In this document: positions 35,186 through 41,532 of the stretch, piece after piece
Layout of the letters: each line of letters opens with the position of its first letter
Position numbering within the stretch: the first letter of the stretch is position 1
Source: Flavobacteriaceae bacterium UBA2765
Lineage (GTDB): Bacteria > Bacteroidota > Bacteroidia > Flavobacteriales > Flavobacteriaceae
Length of the DNA stretch: 41,532 nt
NCBI GenBank assembly: GCA_002352665.1
Contig: DEIV01000034.1
Coordinates: forward strand, 1-41,532
Reading direction: 5' to 3'
The notes under the pieces: model-generated
Seen by the model: the letters and a program-made list of their open reading frames with translations, nothing else
The model's database searches: none
What the model was told of the DNA's origin: nothing
Program-made: the position numbers and the translations under genes

Positions 35186-36026
35186 CAATGATATGAATAA
35201 TAAAATTAATTTGAAAGTATTTCATGTTTTATTATGTTTTGTAGTATTAAAATAAGCTATAAACATATTGTGAAGATATAAAACATGATTAATAAAAAAA
35301 CTATTTTTCGTCAGCAAATACGATTTAGTGCCGAAAGTTAGTTTTTGAAATTTTGTATCAGTAGTGAATCTCAAAACAATTTTATGCCGATTTTATCTAG
35401 AAAAACTTCTCAAAGGAATATTTATCAGGTGAATACTAAAACTATTCGGCTCATTTTTCATCTATATTTGATCCGAATAAGTAAAATAATCGGCTCATGG
35501 CCTTATAAACAATTATAGTAAAATTTTGAGCAAAATACTGTTTTTCGGTAATTATCTCATTTTATTACTAAGCTTTTCTATATAATGATTTTTCGTTTAT
35601 GTTCAATTAGTTTTTCTTTCATCAGCAAATAACTCTTTTTACAAATTTGAAACATAAGTTATCTCCGAATCATTTTTTCTGAGCTTGATGGGCTCAAAAA
35701 ATAATTCAGAATAACTTCCCATTAGCAGTCCGTTTTAAAGATAATTTAATTTGGATATTACCCGTACTTATGGAGGGTATTCCCCGATGAAAATTCACTT
35801 ATAAGTATAGAATTTAACACCGAATAAAGCTCCTTTTGAAAATCAAAATGCAAAGAAAGAGGGGAATAGCAAGAGGGTAACACGCTACGCGATGTTACTA
35901 ATTTTATATCTAATTGAAAATCAATTAAATATAGCTGTTTTGAAGAATTTTATTTTTTGTAATTTAACGCAAAAATGAAAATGAACCCAGTAAAATCAAG
36001 GATTCATTGTAACAATTCAATAAAAT
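35186..36026. other. Gene-free, structure-rich segment of the island
   Basis: About 840 bp without a supportable gene. It holds an 11-bp inverted repeat TCATGTTTTAT / ATAAAACATGA (35222-35232, 35278-35288), TATTCGG / CCGAATA arms (35443-35449, 35473-35479), a direct repeat TCGGCTCAT (35446 and 35490), a long hairpin (35667-35707), and GGATATTACCC facing GGGTATTCC (35753-35763, 35775-35783). The density of repeats next to the mobilization-type gene suggests a transfer origin or replication/regulatory region (inference). Confidence 0.4.
35667..35707. repeat. Long hairpin in the island's gene-free segment
   Basis: GAATCATTTTTT (one mismatch) and GAGC pair with GCTC and AAAAAATAATTC, with a two-base CT bulge and a loop TTGATGG. 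It is symmetric enough to act as a terminator in either direction or as a nick-site hairpin. Confidence 0.5.
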
Positions 36027-36551
36027 ATGGATGATTTTAATACAATTCGGTTAAAGAGAAAGGTCATTGAAAAGTTCAAAGAATATTCTAAGAAAACAAG
36101 TCCAAGTTACTCAGAAACGTTGGATTTTATGATTGCATTTTTTGAAGATACAGGACTTTCTCCTTATGATACTATGCACAATCCAATTTTATCTTATACA
36201 AGGGCTTTAAGCAAAAGAACAAAAGCGGTAACCACTATTTTAAGAAATATAGAGAAAACGCAATTGATACCCACACGTGAGATGTTAGAATCTTTATTTG
36301 AAGGAGTAGAAAAGGAAGAGCCTGCATATGTTGAAAGAACTCAAGAAGAAATAGAAGCTTCAAAATCAAAAGAAGTAAAACTAATGGATTATTATCGTGA
36401 ACAATACGATACAACTAGTAAAGAGTTATTTGAAACTAAAGAAAAACTTCAAAGTGTATTGAATAAATTAGTTTATGTTAAGAATACTTTTGGAAATAAT
36501 TATTATCGATTAGATATCTCTAAAAAAGAATATGAAAAATTAAAAACTTAA
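36027..36551 (+). CDS. BfmA/BtgA-like mobilization protein
   Basis: A 174-residue protein that matches the small DNA-binding mobilization proteins of Bacteroidota elements (BfmA/BtgA family) as I recall them: FNTIRLKRKVIEKFKEYSKK, then SYSETLDFMIAFFEDTGLSP, and SKRTKAVTTILRNIEKTQLIPTREMLESLFE. The N-terminal half has a ribbon-helix-helix-like pattern. The C-terminal part (about 120-160) is a charged coiled coil. Such proteins help a relaxase at the transfer origin, but no relaxase gene is present in the island. It is the only plus-strand gene there and converges on the integrase gene with 3 bp between stops. Confidence 0.65.
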   Translation: MDDFNTIRLKRKVIEKFKEYSKKTSPSYSETLDFMIAFFEDTGLSPYDTMHNPILSYTRALSKRTKAVTTILRNIEKTQLIPTREMLESLFEGVEKEEPAYVERTQEEIEASKSKEVKLMDYYREQYDTTSKELFETKEKLQSVLNKLVYVKNTFGNNYYRLDISKKEYEKLKT

Positions 36552-36554
36552 ATA

Positions 36555-37802
36555 TCATTTTTCAGAAAACGACTCATTATTTTTATTTAAATGAATAAGT
36601 TTTGATTTTAAAATAGACATATCATCAGACACTTTTCTATCTAGAATCTTAGCGTAATGCTGTGTGGTTCTTAATGATTTATGCCCCAACATTTTACTTA
36701 CAGATTCTATAGGTACGCCATTAGAAAGTGTAATAGTAGTTGCAAAAGTATGACGAGCTAAATGTGTAGTTAGATTTTTTTTGATTCCACACAAATCTGC
36801 AATTTCCTTTAAATAGGCATTAGATTTTTGATTGCTTAATACAGGTAATAGAACATCATTGTTAACGACCTCAATATGGTCTTTATAGTTGTCTAAAATC
36901 ATTAGAGCAGTTAGAAGTAAGGGAATATTACTAGGTGTATTTGTTTTAACTCTATTGGTTTTAATCCACATTTCACCATCAATCCCTTTAACTAGATTGT
37001 TTTTAGTTAGCTTTTTAACATCAGAATAAGATAGTCCAGTATAGCAACAAAAAATAAAAACATCTCTAACTTGTTCGAGTCTTGCAGTATGTAATTTTTT
37101 ATACAACATCATTTGAATTTCTTCCTTAGATAAGAATTCACGCTCAACCGTTTTCATGTGAACTTTATAATTGATAAACGGGTCTTTATCAATCCACCCA
37201 TTTGACAAAGCAATAATTACAATCTTTTTAAAGTTCTTAATATACTTAATCGTTGAATTGTGATTACAATTTTTGACACTCTTTAAGTAAAACTCAAAAC
37301 TTGTGATAAAACTATGATTTATCCTTTCTATTGGGATATCCTTGAGTTTAAATTTATAGGCTAAGAAATTTTTTAGGTGCTTGTAGGCTGTTTTGTATTT
37401 TTTAACAGTGCTAAGAGCATATTCTTTGCCAATTAACATTTCCATTTGTTCGTTATGGTTTTGGAAAATTTCAAGTAGCATCATTTGTTTTTCTCCTTTG
37501 CCTAAATAACTATTTTTTATTGCTTGCGATGTGATCTTTGTACCACTTCTTAGAAGTTGCTGATGAATGTTATAAATTTTGTTTCTTAAGGCATCTAAAT
37601 AATTATTAAAATCTCTTACTTCGTCTTTTGTCCCCGATAATTTTCCTGCTTTATGATTCCATTTTGCCACTTTTACCTTCCTATGAGTACTTAATTCAAC
37701 TCGTCTGCCATTTACCGTTACCCTCATATAAACAGGGGCTTCACGAGCTGAATTGATATCATTTCGTTTAGGGTAAAATAGGACTGAAAATGTGCTTTTC
37801 AT
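36555..37802 (-). CDS. int: Tyrosine recombinase (integrase) of the island
   Basis: A 415-residue phage-type integrase. I start at the ATG at 37802 (MKSTFSVLFYPKRND), the family's normal N-terminus; a GTG at 37823 would add seven residues. The order is an arm-binding N-terminal domain (about 1-95), SAM-like core-binding domain (about 105-210) and catalytic domain. Catalytic residues are His347 and Arg350 (HLARH), His374 (LGHKS) and the nucleophile Tyr383 (TTQHYAKI). At the place of the first conserved Arg the sequence is YTGLSYSDV (Ser258), a substitution also known from Bacteroides conjugative transposon integrases such as IntDOT. It lies 259 bp from the core repeat in ssrA. Confidence 0.94.
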   Translation of the reverse strand: MKSTFSVLFYPKRNDINSAREAPVYMRVTVNGRRVELSTHRKVKVAKWNHKAGKLSGTKDEVRDFNNYLDALRNKIYNIHQQLLRSGTKITSQAIKNSYLGKGEKQMMLLEIFQNHNEQMEMLIGKEYALSTVKKYKTAYKHLKNFLAYKFKLKDIPIERINHSFITSFEFYLKSVKNCNHNSTIKYIKNFKKIVIIALSNGWIDKDPFINYKVHMKTVEREFLSKEEIQMMLYKKLHTARLEQVRDVFIFCCYTGLSYSDVKKLTKNNLVKGIDGEMWIKTNRVKTNTPSNIPLLLTALMILDNYKDHIEVVNNDVLLPVLSNQKSNAYLKEIADLCGIKKNLTTHLARHTFATTITLSNGVPIESVSKMLGHKSLRTTQHYAKILDRKVSDDMSILKSKLIHLNKNNESFSEK

Positions 37803-37914
37803 AAGTAGTCTCTTTTTGCTCACCTAAATTATGTAAAAAAATGCGTAATACCAAAAAATTAGATCAAAAAAATGTGTTGTTAACTTATTACAGTACAGTT
37901 TCTTATGGCTAAAT

Positions 37915-37960
37915 CGGTGAGTGCTTTTAAAAAACAAAAGTACTCACCGATTAACTCACC
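37915..37960. promoter_or_regulatory. Right arm-type integrase sites and hairpin
   Basis: CGGTGAGTGCTTTT (37915-37928) and AAAAGTACTCACCG (37936-37949) form a 14-bp inverted repeat with one mismatch around AAAAAAC. A further CTCACC lies at 37955-37960, exactly 12 bp from the one at 37943. The AGTACTCACCGA word and this spacing are shared with the left end of the island. One more CTCACC (37819-37824) overlaps the integrase start region, so integrase or an excision factor could also repress int (inference). No gene was seen in 37803-38061. Confidence 0.6.
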
Positions 37961-38005
37961 TTTTTTATGCTATTATTTGATATTAAATGACATCAACTAA
38001 AATTA

Positions 38006-38038
38006 AAAATCCTGTAAATCAGATGTTTACAGGATTTT
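38006..38038. terminator. Island-encoded terminator behind ssrA
   Basis: AAAATCCTGTAAA and TTTACAGGATTTT form a perfect 13-bp stem around a 7-base loop, with T-rich sequence on both sides. It lies inside the island, about 24 bp past the ssrA 3' end, and replaces the terminator displaced to 26374. Confidence 0.8.
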
Positions 38039-38060
38039 GTTATCATTTGGTATGATAAAA

Positions 38061-38077
38061 GTGGAGACGGAGGGACT
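38061..38077. repeat. Right attachment site (attR core) within the ssrA 3' end
   Basis: GTGGAGACGGAGGGACT, identical to 26414-26430. It covers the last part of the ssrA T-arm and acceptor stem, so recombination here restores an intact tmRNA. Confidence 0.8.
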
Positions 38078-38453
38078 CGAACCCTCGTCCAAACAAGCAA
38101 CCAAAGTGCTTTCTACATGTATAGTTTTCGTTTGATTTTCGACTAAAAACTGACCGAAAACCGCCCACTTTTAGCTTATCTTCTTTAATTTCGGAAAGCA
38201 AGCGAAGCCATTGCATTCCTAGGTTTACTTTTACGATGTCTCAAAATTAAACGCCATAAACCAGGGCTTTCAGGAGACATAAAGCTTCTCTACCTTGTAG
38301 AGACGAGGCTAAATCCTACTATAATTCAGATTATGCAGCTAAAGCGTAGTTATTCTCGCCGTTTAATAGTTGAAATTGAGTTTTACGAGTACTATTTCAT
38401 TGCTCGACATGCTTACATTCTAATTGATCTTGCTGTCAAAACCAGTCGCCCCC
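38062..38453 (-). ncRNA. ssrA: tmRNA
   Basis: Transfer-messenger RNA, which rescues stalled ribosomes together with SmpB. The 5' end GGGGGCG pairs with CGTCTCC at the 3' end (two G-U pairs) to form the acceptor stem, with A as base 73. The T-arm is GAGGG-TTCGAGT-CCCTC. The 5' domain has GACTGGTTTTGACAGC. The tag reading frame encodes GENNYALAA and a TAA stop (about 38336-38365). CCA is not encoded: ACTT follows. Length 392 nt is normal for a one-piece tmRNA. Its 3' end is the insertion site of the island. Confidence 0.95.
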
Positions 38454-38655
38454 ATTATGAAATTGATACGCCATGGCCTACCGTAATTGAATAAATCTCA
38501 TCCCGAATACTCGGAATCAGGAATTCTTCAAATTATTTCATAATTATTTCAAAGAAATTAGTCTGCAAATATAATTCTTTTTTTTGCTAAATCATATAAA
38601 TCATAATACCTTGCAGGCTACTTTTATTTGTACAAATTCTATACCAAATTAGCCC

Positions 38656-39861
38656 ATGAAGATTGCCATTATTAAAGAACGTAAAAATCCACCTGACAGA
38701 CGCGTGGTATTATCTCCTAAAGCCTGTAAAAATCTTATGGAAATCTATCCCAATTTAGAGATTAAAGTAGAGAGTTCAGATGTAAGAGTGTTTACCGATG
38801 ATGCCTATAGAAATGAAGGCATAATGGTCACCGATAATATTTCAGATTGTGAGGTGCTATTAGGTGTAAAGGAGGTTCCAATAGACTATTTAATCCCAAA
38901 TAAAAAGTATTTTTTCTTTTCTCATACTATTAAAAAACAACCGTATAATAGGGCGTTGTTACAAGCCATACTAGACAATCAAATAGAATTGTATGACCAT
39001 GAAGTAATTACGAATACTAAAAAGCAACGTGTTGTTGCCTTTGGTAGATATGCCGGTATTGTAGGGGCCTATAACGGATTTAGAGCATTTGGGATAAAAT
39101 ACAATACTTTTGAATTACCAAAAGCCAGTCAATTGGAACATCAAAAGGCTTTGATAGCAGCGTTGCAAAAAATTTCTTTACCAGCTATTAAAATTGTATT
39201 GACAGGTAAAGGAAGGGTAAGTAATGGTGCTAAAGAAATGCTAGATGGTATGAATATTACCGAAGTTTCACCGGATGATTACCTAAATAAAAATTTTGAT
39301 AAGCCCGTTTATACACAGTTAGATGTGTTAGATTATAATCAACGTAAAGATGCTAAGGTCATAGATATGTATAATTTTTTTAATAACCCAACAGAATACA
39401 AAAGCAATTTTATGCGTTTTGCCAAAGTTTCTGATATGTATTTTGCTTGCCATTTCTGGGATAAAGAAGCTCCCTATCTTTTTTCAAGAGAAGATGCAAA
39501 GTCTGCTGATTTTAATATTAAAGTTATTGCTGATATCAGTTGCGATGTTGATGGTCCGGTAGCATCTACCATTAGGGCGTCAACTATTGCAGAACCTATT
39601 TATGGATACCATCCGCAAACGGAAAAAGAGGTAGATTATAAAGACGCTGATGCCATAATGGTAATGGCAGTAGATAATTTACCGGCCGAATTGCCAAATG
39701 ATGCCTCTGTTGGTTTTGGTGAAAGTTTTGCCAAATATGTAATTCCTGCTTTTTTTGACGGAGATTCAGAAGGGGTATTGAAAAGGGCAAAAATGACAGA
39801 AAAAGGTCAATTAACCCAAGAATTTAAATATCTACAAGATTACGTTGACGGAAAGGAATGA
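38656..39861 (+). CDS. NAD(P)-dependent dehydrogenase, alanine/saccharopine dehydrogenase-like
   Basis: A 401-residue enzyme of the alanine dehydrogenase / saccharopine dehydrogenase (lysine-forming) superfamily. The N-terminal AlaDH/PNT-type domain is clear: IIKERKNPPDRRVVLSPKAC (with the Lys and Arg of the substrate site), CEVLLGVKEVP, and FSHTIKKQPYNRALLQAIL. The nucleotide-binding domain has VLTGKGRVSNGAKEML in place of GxGxVGxxA, and later ADISCDVDGPVASTIRAST, where Asp and Arg are conserved in saccharopine-type enzymes. The exact substrate is not certain. It is a housekeeping-type gene, followed with a 4-bp overlap by the DUF3820 gene. Confidence 0.82.
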   Translation: MKIAIIKERKNPPDRRVVLSPKACKNLMEIYPNLEIKVESSDVRVFTDDAYRNEGIMVTDNISDCEVLLGVKEVPIDYLIPNKKYFFFSHTIKKQPYNRALLQAILDNQIELYDHEVITNTKKQRVVAFGRYAGIVGAYNGFRAFGIKYNTFELPKASQLEHQKALIAALQKISLPAIKIVLTGKGRVSNGAKEMLDGMNITEVSPDDYLNKNFDKPVYTQLDVLDYNQRKDAKVIDMYNFFNNPTEYKSNFMRFAKVSDMYFACHFWDKEAPYLFSREDAKSADFNIKVIADISCDVDGPVASTIRASTIAEPIYGYHPQTEKEVDYKDADAIMVMAVDNLPAELPNDASVGFGESFAKYVIPAFFDGDSEGVLKRAKMTEKGQLTQEFKYLQDYVDGKE

Positions 39862-40079
39862 TGCAAGACAAACAGTTCCTAATCGATCTAGCAAGTACAA
39901 AAATGCCTTATGGCAAATACAAAGGCAGTTATTTAATTGATTTACCTGAGTATTATATTGTTTGGTACCATGCCAAGGGATTCCCAAAAGGAAAATTAGG
40001 GATGATGCTAGGTTTGGTCTATGAATTAAAACTTAATGGTTTAGAGTATTTAATTAAGAATATCCAAAAGAATCTCTAA
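39858..40079 (+). CDS. DUF3820 family small protein
   Basis: A 73-residue protein with the DUF3820 pattern MPYGKYKGSYLIDLPEYYIVWYHAKGFPKGKLGMML, common in Bacteroidota and gamma-proteobacteria. Some relatives sit beside exonuclease domains, hinting at nucleic-acid work, but no function is established. The start overlaps the dehydrogenase stop by 4 bp; two ATG codons in a row (39858, 39861) are possible starts. Confidence 0.85.
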   Translation: MMQDKQFLIDLASTKMPYGKYKGSYLIDLPEYYIVWYHAKGFPKGKLGMMLGLVYELKLNGLEYLIKNIQKNL

Positions 40080-40182
40080 TGTAAATTTTAACATTAAAAT
40101 TCTGTTAAATAATTGCTCTCTAAAGGATTGATTATTAATTTTTCTTATTTTTAATGAATAAATAACCTTAAACTAAAAAAAT

Positions 40183-40548
40183 ATGTCCACACAACAAGTT
40201 GCCAACAGATTAGTTGAATTGATGCGTAAAGGAGATGGTATGACCGCGATAAATGAATTATATGCCAATAATATTGTAAGTAAAGAAATGCCGGGTTATC
40301 CTCTTGGAGAAATTACTTCCGGTAAAGAAGCTGTCACTCAAAAAAGTGCGGCGTGGTTCAATAATGTTCAAGAGTTTCATAGCGGTGAAATTTCTGACCC
40401 TCAGGTTGCCGGGAACCATTTTTCTTGTACAATGGATTTTGATGTAACCTTTAAAGATAGAGGAAGACAACAAATGGAAGAAGTTTGTGTATATGAAGTT
40501 AAAGATGACAAAATTGTCAATGAACAATTTTTTTATGAGATGTCTTGA
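40183..40548 (+). CDS. SnoaL-like/NTF2-fold protein
   Basis: A 121-residue cytoplasmic protein of the SnoaL/NTF2 cone fold. The pattern is an N-terminal helix (TQQVANRLVELMRKGDGMTAINELY), a short strand with EMPGYPLGEITSGKEAVTQKSAAWFN, and a curved sheet (HSGEISDPQVAGNHFSCTMDFDVTFKDRGR, EEVCVYEVKDDKIVNEQFFYEM). Members include small-molecule isomerases, hydrolases and non-enzymatic proteins. No catalytic residues can be assigned. It stands alone and is followed by a terminator at 40636. Confidence 0.8.
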   Translation: MSTQQVANRLVELMRKGDGMTAINELYANNIVSKEMPGYPLGEITSGKEAVTQKSAAWFNNVQEFHSGEISDPQVAGNHFSCTMDFDVTFKDRGRQQMEEVCVYEVKDDKIVNEQFFYEMS

Positions 40549-40635
40549 TATAAAATTTCTTTATAATTAAAGAGAGTTTATAGTAAGTTTTCTTTGATGG
40601 TACAATTTTTGATAAATTAATAATCAGTTAACAAA

Positions 40636-40662
40636 ACCCTGCTTTTTTGCGGGGTATATTTT
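40636..40662 (+). terminator. Intrinsic terminator after the SnoaL-like gene
   Basis: ACCCTGC and GCGGGGT form a 7-bp stem (one G-T) with a T6 loop, followed by TATATTTTTTAT. It lies 88 bp after the SnoaL-like stop and 16 bp before the next gene. Confidence 0.75.
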
Positions 40663-40677
40663 TTATCATTAGCCTCT

Positions 40678-41502
40678 ATGAAAATTCCTTTTACTACTTT
40701 ATTGATTATTTTATGCATTTCAATGTCAAGCTTTTCCCAAAATGGAAAATTAAAAGAGGCTAAAGAAAGTCTAAAAGATAATAATAGTACTAACACTACA
40801 ACGACTACAACCACAAGTAAATCTGACAGTAATTTTTCTAATGACAATCCTTTTATTGCACTTTTTGGTATTATAGCTTTAAATATAACTTATGGTATAG
40901 CAATAGAATCTACTTTTGAGTTAAATACAAAGATGCATAATGCCGAAATTTCAGCCTTCCCTTATAAATCTAAAGCGTATGGAAATTTTGTTTATGCAGA
41001 TTCGATAAATGATTATGCTCTTGCACGATTAGACATTTCAAATAACCTTGTTTTAGAAAGTAATAGCCTATATGGAAATAATTTAAATATAAATTTCAAA
41101 TTTAAAAAGAGATTTGATGTAGCACTTGGATATTTGCAACTAGTTGAAAGGATAAACGGACAAACAGAGGGCTTTGCTCTGTTTTCAACCATGGTCAATT
41201 ATCATAGAATTAGAACACAGAAATTAGATTTGTGGTTTGGTTTGGGGGCAATGTATGTAGCAAATGATGTTAAAGAATTTGGTTTTGCATATGGTTTGGG
41301 AGCCGAATGGTTTATGGCAAAACCTATCAGTTTATTAGTATCTTATAAAGGAACAAATATCAATAGTCGTACCGTTGACAAAACAAAAGTGCTTTTAAAA
41401 TATCATATAAAAAAGTATCATATTGCTACCGGATATGAACATTATACCTTAGGGGTCTCTAAAGTTTCTGCCTTTTCTTTAGGATTTGGAATGTCTTTTT
41501 AG
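40678..41502 (+). CDS. Exported protein, probable small outer-membrane barrel
   Basis: A 274-residue protein with a signal peptide (MKIPFTTLLIILCISMSSFSQ). A low-complexity linker with seven consecutive Thr and many Ser/Asn/Asp follows (about 36-55). The rest is strand-rich (FKKRFDVALGYLQLVERING, LDLWFGLGAMYVAND, FGFAYGLGAEWFMAKPISLL, KYHIATGYEHYTLG) and ends in FGMSF, the aromatic end of outer-membrane barrels. A hydrophobic stretch near 60-75 may be the first strand or a helix. No named family recognised. The ATG at 40678 follows a terminator closely, so its promoter must lie in or before that hairpin. Confidence 0.65.
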   Translation: MKIPFTTLLIILCISMSSFSQNGKLKEAKESLKDNNSTNTTTTTTTSKSDSNFSNDNPFIALFGIIALNITYGIAIESTFELNTKMHNAEISAFPYKSKAYGNFVYADSINDYALARLDISNNLVLESNSLYGNNLNINFKFKKRFDVALGYLQLVERINGQTEGFALFSTMVNYHRIRTQKLDLWFGLGAMYVANDVKEFGFAYGLGAEWFMAKPISLLVSYKGTNINSRTVDKTKVLLKYHIKKYHIATGYEHYTLGVSKVSAFSLGFGMSF

Positions 41503-41532
41503 AGATTTTTTTTGATTTGAGGATGCTAGGTT

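Larger units (their letters stand above)
26414..38077. mobile_element. ~11.65-kb defence island integrated at the ssrA 3' end
   Basis: Boundaries are the 17-bp direct repeats at 26414 and 38061. Just inside each end is a matching motif pair (AGTACTCACCGA plus a second CTCAC 12 bp on). The contents are a tyrosine recombinase next to ssrA, a BfmA/BtgA-like mobilization protein, an 870-bp gene-free segment with hairpins, AbiEi/AbiEii, and HsdM-HsdS-AbiF-HsdR. No relaxase or conjugation gene is present, so it could only be mobilised by a helper element (inference). The element leaves ssrA intact and brings its own terminator. 26431-26728, between attL and the hsdR end, has the arm sites and otherwise nothing I recognise. 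Confidence 0.85.

Noticed and set aside
36555..37823. GTG start for the integrase
   Set aside because: The ATG at 37802 gives the standard N-terminus, and the GTG lies within a CTCACC motif that looks regulatory.
38656..39861. Transhydrogenase alpha subunit for the dehydrogenase
   Set aside because: No beta-subunit or membrane-part gene follows, and the C-terminal region resembles saccharopine-type enzymes more.

Overview
The window comes from an AT-rich marine-type Bacteroidota genome, most likely Flavobacteriaceae. The evidence is: tmRNA tag ending GENNYALAA, lipoprotein signals followed by acidic residues, TAnnTTTG-type promoter boxes, a Reg_prop/Y_Y_Y/AraC regulator, TANFOR-type secreted proteins, a GH130 plus SSS symporter pair, and a BfmA/BtgA-like mobilization protein. 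No species can be assigned from sequence alone.

Layout. (1) 158-14083, minus strand: a small GIY-YIG-like protein, a seven-repeat lipoprotein, then an apparent three-gene envelope operon (outer-membrane barrel, 2055-residue TANFOR-like secreted protein, fibronectin-III protein), and a one-piece membrane AraC regulator. (2) 14406-20370, plus strand: remnant of a REP-associated transposase, then an uptake operon with a DUF4861 lipoprotein, the three TRAP transporter subunits DctP/DctQ/DctM, and a secreted TolB-like propeller. (3) 20390-23417, minus strand: mannosylglucose-type GH130 phosphorylase with a sodium:solute symporter. (4) 23633-26238: decayed zone with a truncated phosphoesterase, a frameshifted unknown gene, an intact Fic enzyme with a palindromic operator-like site, and small ORFs. 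(5) 26414-38077: an integrative defence island. (6) 38062-41502: ssrA (tmRNA) and conserved host genes (alanine/saccharopine dehydrogenase-like, DUF3820, SnoaL-like, envelope protein).

The most interesting part is the island. It is bounded by 17-bp direct repeats (GTGGAGACGGAGGGACT) at 26414 and 38061, the second being the 3' end of ssrA, and it carries its own tyrosine recombinase next to ssrA. A matching pair of CTCACC motifs, spaced exactly 12 bp, lies just inside each end and looks like integrase arm sites. The cargo is one apparent minus-strand operon: AbiEi-AbiEii toxin-antitoxin, HsdM, HsdS, a spacer with its own promoter box and a strong hairpin, an AbiF/Abi_2 HEPN protein, and HsdR. 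The hairpin directly upstream of the AbiF-like gene is a candidate small RNA partner (RNA antitoxin). If so, the operon combines three layers: restriction-modification, a type IV toxin-antitoxin and an RNA-controlled HEPN ribonuclease.

Two further copies of the island core sequence left of the island, each followed (in the direction of ssrA transcription) by its own terminator-like hairpin, suggest that several elements inserted one after another at ssrA, each supplying a replacement terminator.
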